From Verpa conica (Eukaryota > Ascomycota > Pezizomycetes > Pezizales > Morchellaceae), in the NCBI GenBank assembly GCA_033030425.1, contig JAUFSD010000011.1, positions 372,001 to 436,000 on the forward strand: 64,000 nucleotides of DNA. The letters run 5' to 3'. The notes below the pieces were generated by a model. That model was given only the letters and a program-made list of their open reading frames with translations. It was not told the origin of the DNA and did no database searches. Below, piece by piece: positions 55,122 to 64,000 of this stretch. Position 1 is the stretch's first letter, and every line of letters starts with the position of its first letter. Position numbers and translations under genes: made by a program.

Positions 55122-58100
55122 GATAGGAACCACGCTCTCAGAACAAACAATCAAACACAATAAAAAATGATAAAAATAATGCCAAATGTGCCTTTGTTAC
55201 TCTGACTGCGTCTTGCTGATTTCGGTTGGGAAAGTGGGTGATTGGAACGAGGAAGACCCCTGGCTGGCTGCAGTCGACGGATGTCAGGGTTTTAGATGCG
55301 GGCCCCTTGCGTAATTCTTTGTGGTTTGGTTCCCTTAGTTCCGGGGGGGATGCTCACGAGTGGACTGAAAATTGTCGATCAAGTGCTGAATTCTGTGCTA
55401 TCAGAACTTGCAGTAAGGCTTCTTCTTCTGCAACTGTTGCTGCTGCTGCTGCTGCTGGTGGTGGTGGTAGCGGTAGAGGCTGGAGCGGTAACCGTAGATG
55501 TAGTGGTGGATAGTTGTGGGGGGGGGGAGAAGGAAGTGGAGGGGCTTAAGTTGAAGGCGGTAAAGAAGACACTACAGAGCGTACCGGTACGATCTAAGCA
55601 AGAATGAGGCAATGGTCCTGAAGATCTGGACACATGGAATTTGAGTGGGATAGCAGAGAGTGGGAGGTCGTTGTCAAGCTTGTTGTTTCAATTGCATTCC
55701 GGCTGTTTGGATGGGAAGGGGGAAGCGAGAGAGGAAGGCGCCCGCCAACAGGCTGGACTCCCAAATGCGTGATAGTACGGGCACGACAGTACAAGTGAAT
55801 GGGCGGTAGGTAACGACAGCTATGTGAGCTGGACAGCGGCTGCAAAGACAGACGCGCACAGGAACAGGCAGTGGACAGTGGGTACGGGCTATGGAGGCAA
55901 AGGGGTAGCCAGGCAGACGTATGTAGTATGCACGATGAAATGATTGAATGCCCAACGAGTGAGTAGATGGGGGGCGTGGATGGGCGATGGATGAGTGGAT
56001 AGATAGGAAGCAGCTGCAGGATAGAAGGACGGCGGGAGAAAGATGAGGTGATATGAAGGGGGGCAGAGAAGACAATCTGCAGGCCTAAGAATTGTAGCGA
56101 GCGAGCGAGGGAGGGTGTTGAGTCTCTACAGCAGTGCGAATCCGGAACTCGAGCCGCAGACAGACAAGCAGGCAGGTAAGGCATCTGGCATCGTATGTAG
56201 TACTCTATCCCCGCGTACCACGCCTACAGATACGAGGGCTTTGCATGAATTTCGTGCCTACGCTTAGAGTGAGGAGGGCTCCTGTTTGTATAGAGCACCT
56301 GGTAAATCAAATAATATCTAGAGCTCAGGTACAAAACACAGCCCTTCAAAGTTGTACGGTGCAAGGAGCCTCTCTCTGCTCTGATTCGCGAGCTCCAGTT
56401 CCAGGAACAAGTGCGGGGAACGGAACATCAACCGACGATACTCTACCTGCTGCCCTATATGATCGAAACATCGGACTTGCGCGGCCAGTACCGGCTCCCT
56501 AATGGCGTACATGCCCGCTGCAGCAGCCACAACACTCTGCGGCACCCACGCAGCCCCCGCAGGTATAACATATATCTCGGAGATTTGGTATCTTTACTGA
56601 CATGCATCACTCTACGTGAAAGACCTGAAAAACTTCTATTCGGAAACCCATCGATAAAACCTTCCTTTCACTATGTATACCCAAAAGTTATGATCCTTTC
56701 TCTTTCCCCTCAGCTGGGGTTGAGATTCCCTGCAGGGGGCGCTTGGCTAGATGAGGGTAAGTCCAGGGGCACTTGCAACCCTTGCGAGCAGTTCGGTTTT
56801 CTCTTCCCTACAGCGCTTTCTATTCAAAACCTGGAGCTACCGAGGATCCTGAGATAGAGTGGCATGCCACACAGGTACCGCTACAGCCTTCTATTGCTTA
56901 TACTATGACCAAGATTGGGCCGAGACTTTACGACTTTTGCGATGTCTTTGGCGTGGCTTACCTACCTATTAAGGCAAATGCGGCTCGGGGAAAAAATCGG
57001 TGCCTGAATAGCTGAGCCGTGGTTGGGGCGTCAGCAATGCGATGCGAAGTACTTGGTGCATGAAATCTCACCACTGTGGCTTTTCCCGTTAAAGCGAGAA
57101 ACAATCTCAGTAAACGGTAATAATTCCCCCTCCCCACTCGTATTTACCGGGGCCTAAAGAGGCTAAACTTTTCCTAGCTTGTTTATTTATGATAGTGCAA
57201 CGGGCATGCACCATTTTCGTCTGAACTCTAACAACACTACCGTTTTTGCACGCGCCAACATTTCCTGTTGGTACTGCTCTTGTTCCTGCGCGAACCAAAG
57301 GCCCTCAACAACGACCGATAAGAACCTTAAATAGTTCTTCTAGAACAACTGATAGGGGCTGTTACTATTATATAATCCGGGGAAAGTGGCTTAAAAGTAA
57401 GACATCAATAAATCATTTTATAACAGGAAAAGAAATTACTCGTCATATTTCACTCTGATCAAAAATAGATCCAACAAGATCGACAAATATATACACAGGT
57501 AGCGTGCCGAGTAAAGTCATTTTTATCAACTCAAGATGCAGAAACGAGAAGAGAGCCGTGTTTGAGTTATCGTGATAGCGGGTGTGATAGGTATCATTAT
57601 CAATGCGTTCCAGTGCGTCAAAAAATATTTAAAAACATCCACAAGGCCAATGCTCAGCAAAGCCCATTAGCATTTATCGAGCCGCCAGTACTTAGATTAT
57701 ACCCTGGCAGCGCCCTTTTCGCTTGTATGCTGAAGACCCTCTGATAACACCCAAGTCCAGGGTTTCAGTTTGGCCAAATAGGACAATGGTGATTAGCATC
57801 AGATCAGCTCCTTTCTTTTTTTGTGTGTGTATGAATGTATGGCGCTGGTAACTTCCGATATTTGGTATTGACATCCCACAATCTTGGGATACTAATTTAC
57901 CAGGGAAACATTCCGGACCATTCAAAGTCTTTATTTGAACCTCACAGATAGTAATCTCCAAATAGCTATTGTGTCTTGGACGTCCCGACTTCCGCCCTCC
58001 CTACACTTGACATATTATGGGGATGATCACTCCAGCGGGGAACGGAGAATATACCGTTATCATTGGCTTAGAGGGCGCTAATGCAATGTGGATACGAGTT

Positions 58101-59079
58101 CATTTCATGTTTCGCCGAAACGTAGGACATCAATAGCAACCGCTGGTGTCAACTAAGCGAGAGCGCTCCAAAAGCCTCATACCTCATCTTAATGACTCTC
58201 GTAGGTTCACATTACATCGCACGGTGATCTTGACGGAGCTTACCTTGTACCGGGCGAGTGATCCGTTATGACTACATTGGCCATACAAGCACTTTGGCCG
58301 CTAAAGTCCTAATCCGGCATGTCTTCCATCAGTTTCTTGGTCAAGAAACAGTGGCTGACCATCATTTTCCCCAAGGTCCACTATTAAGGATGCATATGTA
58401 CTCAGACCAAGCATTACCGAAGCCACGGGAACCCGGATATCCACTCGTGAACCTAAGAACTGATCACTACCTGCCCCTTACCAATACCGATGATATAGTA
58501 TCAAAAAGCAATCTCTCTCCTCTCAGCATAACTAGAATGATGCCCAAGGAGCATTGAGCCAAGATATACAGCCCCTTTACTTACGTAATGAGGTACGGCA
58601 AAGAAAGAGTTAATTCTTTACTGTCAACCCTACAAGAATCACCCATAAGTCCAAGAGAAACCCACTATAGTATAGAAGGGGACATTGAAATATATAAAAT
58701 AAGAGTCGCCACGAGTTTTTCAGCTGCGCCGCATTAAAATACGCCTAACCCCCACTCTCAGCGCATCGCCAGGAATAACACGGTTTCTACGCCGTATATG
58801 AACGACATACCCGATGCCTAAATCAATAGCTCGGCTACGGATATCATGCCGAATATTCAAAACCCCGACTGCTTCCTCCATCGTTCGACCTGGCGCCTAT
58901 TAGCTATAATTTATTAGTCGGGGAGCAGAGAACTAGTATTCACTAGCAGCTTTGCCGAAGACATCCCACGGGGTTTGTAAAAGTGTAGACGCCCAAAAAC
59001 GCCTCGCTTTTCTTGATATATCGTGAAGTTTCTTGGGGTAATCTGCTCCTCGAGTCAGCCTAAGGTCTTGGATGGGCAT

Positions 59080-59093
59080 GGGTTAGGGTTAGG
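59080..59093 (+). repeat. Telomere-like unit, GGGTTAGGGTTAGG
   Basis: Two and a third TTAGGG-type units in the G-rich orientation on the plus strand, interstitial and far from any contig end in this window. Too short to call a relic telomere with confidence. Confidence 0.5.
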
Positions 59094-59437
59094 TAAACTG
59101 GTTTTCATGCAAATATTTATTGTACTCGATATAGCTCTCATGTGGCTTGCATACTTATATTTCTATACCTTGAATAGACCTTTCGACCAAATACTTTATG
59201 ACTTATAATCTAGGCTAAGGAGATCTAGATAGAATCCCATTGGAGGATACTATTCCTATAGACACTACTAATCCTACGCTAAGGTTTTAGAACCAGAGTA
59301 AATATAAGCCAGGCTAGGTATCTTATAGCCCTTTTGTGGCTAACCTCCCCTGATATATCATCGGTTCATAAATATCTCCTCGTTTCCTCTAATGATATAA
59401 TCGGGAAAGATCAAAAATTCTAAGAATATTCTTATAT

Positions 59438-59450
59438 CCCTAACCCTAAT
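59438..59450 (-). repeat. Telomere-like unit, CCCTAACCCTAAT
   Basis: Two CCCTAA units in the opposite orientation to the copy at 59080, about 345 bp away. Together they form an inverted pair of short telomere-like boxes in a gene-poor region. Confidence 0.5.
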
Positions 59451-61338
59451 AGGGCGGTCGTGCAATATACTGGGGGGGTACTTGCCCTAACACTACTATA
59501 AAAATAAATAAAAAAAAGTGAATCAAAAACACTCATCCTCGAGTTGAACTCCAATCAAATGCTAAGCCTACCCTTGTTTCCTAACACGGACTTCTATAAT
59601 ATTATTTTAGCAGTAGTCTTTCGGGCCGTACTTGGCTGGTATTGAGCCTCGCCCTCTTTATAGAAACTCTTTGAAATTAGTCGCTTAGAATACCGAAGTA
59701 CCAGAGCAAGGTTGAAGCATAGTAACAAGCTTAGAATGATTGCCTATGCAGTTCCCGCTGCCGATTAGACAGACACCTAGAATGTAGTCGTCATGAAGTT
59801 GGAGCATAGTACTGAGGAAGATGATAATATAATAATAATGATGATGCATATAAGGAATAATATGGCTCATGAGCGTAGTCGTATCTTGCTATGCCGGACC
59901 TCAGTATGCCAGATCCATTGCTGCCCCGTACGAAATCCACTGGCTAAAATATTTTTCTGCTATCCCGTACTAGATTCTCTGAATTCTTGGTATCTGGTAT
60001 AGTGAATTGTGAACCTTCTATGGTGATGAAATTTTTTTTTTTGCGGTGGGAAAAGGGTAGGTGTAACCGAATAGGTATAAAAAGGGTTTTGTAGCTGAGT
60101 GATGCCAGGAATAGGTTAGTCTTAGACTAGCTGTTTTGATACATGTCATTCCACGTGCTAAAAGTAGTGATATTACCTGGTTAGACGAGGTCAGCCCAGA
60201 AACTCAAGCTCGATGGCAAGGGTCCTTCTCTATAGGTACTAGTTAATGGGTTCTCCATGTGCCTTGTGGGTCTTTTAACGTCTTTGTCGATTTAAAAACG
60301 GGAAGACAGTCTCCGGGATGGGTTATGTAAGAAAAGGGCTTATAAAGGTACGCTTATATGCATTCGCTAATTTAGGTATGGGTATATAAGTCGGTATGAG
60401 GGCTAGGGTCAAGATTAGGGACCACGTCACCGGCTACCGTCAGGACACGATCTGAAAAGTGTTTTGTTTAGTATGTGTTTGAATTAGTTATTGATAGAGG
60501 GATCCCCCTGCGGTGATTTGGGGTTAAAGTCATGATTAGGAGAAAATCTCTTCAAGACATGGTTTTCCCTGTCCGGGGGTTAGGGCGTTAATACGTAGGG
60601 GAGTATAGCGCTTCAGTAAGATCTATAGATTGTTATAAGTTCGGCAGTTGGGTACTATTCTGTGAAGATGGGTGCATACATATAGTAGTAAAGAGCAATT
60701 CTATACCACAACTCCTCCTACTGGGGGATTTTATGATGAGATTATTCGTAACAGGATCTTTTATCAGGCGATTCGATAACAAACCGGGCCATATTTTCGG
60801 GAGTGCGAAATCCCGTCAAGTTCACTACTGCAGAGAACACTCCAAGGCTACTAGGTAGAGTAGGCACTCTGCGGGGCACCCGCAGGAGAGCCAATGGTCA
60901 ACCACTCACCGAAGAGGGTCTTCATACCGACACTGTTAAGGATAGAGGGGAAACGCAGAGAAAACCCAATGAGAAGAGGGCTGATTTCGGATTCACCCAG
61001 CAGTTAGAACGTGGGGAAACAGTTACAAGAGACCACCCCTCCAGCCCTGGGTGGTGGGGAGAGACTCCCCTCTCCTCTCCCCTCTCTCCTCCTGCAGTGT
61101 CGTCGGGAATCGCGTGTACCTGACAACCCCCGCCTAGTGCCACAGCTGCAGTATGTCGTCACGCAGCCTTGGCGTGGGTGGTCACGCATTTGCCAGCTGT
61201 TACGCGACACTTTAGCCAACCACCTTGACATTGCGGGTCTCGGGGAAATAACTTCACGATTGATACATACCGGACCACTACTACTCAAATCTGCTCTAGG
61301 TGCCTACGAAAACCACTCGGAGTGGTGGACCGTCAGCT

Positions 61339-63981
61339 ATGGAATACCATATACAAACCCCAGTGTTTATGCAAAACGACACTGATATTAAAGACCCTGC
61401 GAATCTGACCCGTACGTACTCTCCTTTAGACACCCCCCCCTTTGCTATGTATTATCTGCGCACAAACGATACTGATCGGACGCCGTTTAATACAACAGGC
61501 GCAAAGGACCTTCCGACACAGCTTGCTATCTCGTTCACCTTCGGTCTTGGTGCGTTTGTGGCATTCTGTATTCTTCGCCCACGGTGGTCGACACTCTACG
61601 CCGCGCGTAAAAAGCAGGTTTATAGCGGTATGTTGAATCTCCTGAGTGCCTCATCTCAACCTGAAACTGACAACGAATGGCGTAGCATCATCACTCCCTG
61701 ATCTACCAAGCACACTCTTCGGCTGGATACCAGCCCTCTGGAACATTACCGACGATGAAGTCCTCGCCACAGCCGGACTTGATGCATTTGTATTCCTCGC
61801 ATTCTTCAAGATGGCGATTCGGTTCACCGGATTTGCTACAATCCTCGCATTCACCGTTCTTCTTCCGATCCAATACTATTATGATGGCTCAAAAACAAAA
61901 TTTTCATCATTCCCAAGATGGGCCCTCAGTAGCAACCACCACCCGGAAATGCGTAGGGAGGGTAAACATGAAAAGTTAGATGGACCCTACCTCTGGGCTT
62001 ATGTAGTATTCATCTACATCTTCACAGGTCTTGCAACCTACCTCCTAATCGACGCTACAAAAAAAGTCATTGCAGTTCGCCAGAAATACCTAGGTGGGCA
62101 AATAACAATCACTGACCGAACCATCCGACTCTCTGGTGTACCACCGGAACTTCAATCTGAGGATGCCCTCCGCAAATATGTGGAAGACCTTAATATTGGC
62201 TCCGTCGAGTCAGTTACAATCTGCCGGGACTGGAAGGTGCTAGACAAGCTGATGGAGGAGAGGGATCAGGTTCTGAGGAACCTGGAGGCAGCTTATACAA
62301 GCTACTATGGGTTCCGGAGGAGTCTGCATAGTGATCCGGGTACACTCCCAACTGCTACCTCTACCCCGAGCGAGGCGGATGATGATAACGCTCCATTGTT
62401 GGGAGATATAAATGGTCCTCATACGCATAAATCGACTAGGCCGACGCATACCTTCCGGCACGGGCCATTCAAAATTCACACCAAAACTGTCGACTCAATT
62501 GACCATTATACCGCGCTCCTCTCCTCTCTCGACGCCAAAATACTTACTGCTCGGAAGCAATTTTACCAGCCCGTCCCAATCGCATTTGTAACTATGTCTT
62601 CTACCGCCTCCGCCCAGGTCGCCATTCAAGCTGTCTTAGACCCCCGCTTCGGAACGTTACTCGCTTACCAAGCTCCCGCCCCCGATTCTATCGTATGGAA
62701 AAATACATATATGTCTCGTACGCAGCGCGTGGTGAGGACTTGGAGCATCAGCATATTTGTGAGTCTGTTAAGCATAATCTGGCTTATACCTGTTACCGGA
62801 TTAGCTGCACTTTTAAATATCAAGGATATACGGAAGATTTGGCCGTGGCTGGCGGCAGTTTTGGAGAGGAGTGAGTGGATTGAGTCTTTAGTACAAGCGT
62901 TTTTGCCGACACTGGCATTAACACTTCTCAATGTTGCTGTGCCGTATTTCTACGAATGTTTGTACACCCTTCCCCCTCGAGTGATCGTCTATGCGCTAAA
63001 ATATGATTTCTAGGGCTCTCAAAGTACCAAGCCTTCATCTCCATAGCCGAACTCGAACTCTCCGTCATCTCTAAAAATTTCTTCTTTACCTTCTTCAACC
63101 TCTTCATTGCCTTTACCATCCTCGGTACCGCCCTCACATTCGAAAAGCTATGGAACGAGCTTAAGGGCTCCCTGAGCGACACAACTCGTATTGCCTATGC
63201 TCTTGCTGGCTCGCTAAACGGGCTTGCGGCGTTCTATGTCAATCTTATTATCCTCCAAGGCATCGGCATGTTTCCCTTCCGTCTCCTTGAGTTCGGTACA
63301 GTTGCATTATACCCAATCACAAAGGCCACTGTAAAGAGCCCGAGGGAATATGCGGAACTCAATCGCCCCCCAGTCTTTTCCTACGGATTCTTTCTCCCGC
63401 AACCAATCCTCGTCTTGATTATCACGTTTGTCTACAGTATTCTCCCGCGCGGGCGTTTGATTCTCTTTTTTGGCTTCCTATACTTTATAATCGGGTACTT
63501 CACATACAAATACCAGCTCCTCTACGCTATGGATCACCCCCAACACAGCACAGGACAGGCTTGGTCAATGATATTCTACCGCGTTGTGATTGGTCTCATC
63601 ATTTTCCAGCTTGCGATGGCAGGGTTCTTGGCGTCTCAGAGTGCTTTCGTGAGGAGCGCACTTGTGGCACCGTTGATTATAGGGAATGTGTTATGGATGT
63701 ACAGGTGGGAGGAGGATTGGGGGAAATTGAATACCTTCATTGCTCTTAGAGCGATTAGAGAGCCAACTGAGGTTGATATTAGTCGGGGTGTGCAGGAAGA
63801 TGGCTTAGCTAGAGGAGATGGGATGGGAGATGAAGAACAGATTTCACGGATGACGGTGGACGAAAGACGGGAACGTGGTGGGCTGTTTGTTAATCCGAGC
63901 TTGGTGAGTCCGTTGGAGGAGGTTTGGGTAGGGAGAAGGACCGTATTGAGGAGGGCTACGGGTGAGAGGGGGGTTTTGTAA
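61339..63981 (+). CDS. CSC1/OSCA/TMEM63-type stress-gated cation channel, 842 aa
   Basis: Multi-pass plasma-membrane or organelle channel of the CSC1/RSN1/PHM7 (DUF221) family, permeable to calcium under osmotic or mechanical stress. Exons: 61339-61627, 61686-62957, 63014-63981 (2529 nt, in frame). An in-frame TAG precedes the ATG. The N-terminal extracellular part has NDTD/NLT sequons, then the first membrane helix (LAISFTFGLGAFVAFCIL) and RPRWSTLYAARKK. Splicing gives YSASSLPDLPSTLFGWIPAL, a family signature. The cytosolic PHM7 domain contains ITDRTIRLSGVPPELQ and PIAFVTMSSTASAQVAIQ. The seven-helix core follows from TWSISIFVSLLSIIWLIP, with FYEWLSKYQAFISIAELELS across exon 2/3, NFFFTFFNLFIAFTILGTA, GLAAFYVNLIILQGIGMFPF, and GFFLPQPILVLIITFVYSIL. 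A charged cytosolic tail ends the protein. Length and domain order (RSN1_TM, PHM7_cyt, RSN1_7TM) are complete. S. cerevisiae and most fungi have several paralogues, so I assign only the family. Confidence 0.96.
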
Positions 63982-64000
63982 ATAAATTTCGCTACTTTTG

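Larger units (their letters stand above)
55122..61338. other. Long gene-poor region with telomere-like units
   Basis: About 6.2 kb without a supported gene. From 55122 to about 56200 it is GC-richer and includes the RhoGAP leader, with a GCT repeat near 55435-55462 and long C/T tracts on the minus strand. From about 56200 to 60800 it is TA-rich, with scattered short frames of no resemblance to known families. Two short telomere-like elements occur at 59080-59093 and 59438-59450. The last 500 bp are GC-richer and probably form the promoter of the channel gene. No tRNA, 5S rRNA or transposon ends could be recognised. Confidence 0.5.

Noticed and set aside
55594..56184. 196-codon minus-strand frame upstream of the RhoGAP gene
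   Set aside because: Ser/Pro/His/Leu low-complexity product from a C/T-rich leader, no domain and no good splice link to the RhoGAP start.
58258..58557. 99-codon frame in the gene-poor region
   Set aside because: Moderately protein-like but isolated, without family resemblance or flanking exons; not enough support.

Overview
The window is nuclear DNA from a filamentous ascomycete (Pezizomycotina). The signs are many short introns (mostly 50-130 bp, GTRNGT donors, CTAAC/CTAAT branch sites, NAG acceptors), a Zn(II)2Cys6 regulator, TTAGGG-type telomere-like units, and compact divergent or convergent gene pairs separated by TA-rich gene-poor islands. I cannot name the species. No CRISPR array, operon, rRNA or convincing tRNA was seen. 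I joined exons by hand; for each spliced gene below the reading frame closes across all stated junctions.

Layout. 1-2778 (-): 5' part of a long, mostly disordered protein running off the left edge. 4408-9247 (+): a complete ten-exon telomerase reverse transcriptase gene (TERT). 10814-11566 (+): an unrecognised protein. 12149-12484 (-): a small charged helical protein. 13186-15416 (-): spliceosomal WD40-cyclophilin (PPWD1/CYP15 type), head-to-head with SLX9 (15610-16252, +). 16869-17501 (+): an unrecognised helical protein, followed by a TA-rich island. 20056-23812 (-): mismatch-repair protein MSH3, head-to-head with a 106-aa unknown protein across a promoter holding an inverted pair of ACGCGT boxes. 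After a second TA-rich island: a LYAR-type zinc-finger nucleolar protein (26892-28038, +) and a FAR-17a/AIG1-like membrane protein with unusually long introns (28353-30807, -).

Right half. 33154-36115 (+): Zn2Cys6 transcription factor behind a 2.3-kb leader. 37589-39207 (+): UBA4 (URM1/tRNA-thiolation E1), convergent with ERV2 sulfhydryl oxidase (39850-40758, -). 41625-42969 (+): branched-chain aminotransferase. 43626-50060 (-): a nine-exon gene for a 1981-aa protein whose layout (helical N-terminal domain, beta-rich domain, long disordered acidic region, C-terminal coiled coil) resembles meiotic chromosome-axis core proteins (SYCP2/Red1/ASY3 class). Head-to-head with it, 50407-51437 (+) encodes a protein whose tail carries 12 KxE motifs in 67 residues, 11 of them perfect SUMO-acceptor consensus sites. 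The 1981-aa partner carries several SUMO-interaction-like motifs. This pair is the most novel-looking item. 52836-55121 (-): a RhoGAP protein. 55122-61338: long gene-poor stretch with telomere-like units. 61339-63981 (+): a CSC1/OSCA-type cation channel.

Several genes concern chromosome maintenance (TERT, MSH3, the axis-like protein), but they are separate housekeeping genes and I see no evidence of a functional cluster apart from the proposed SUMO-related divergent pair.
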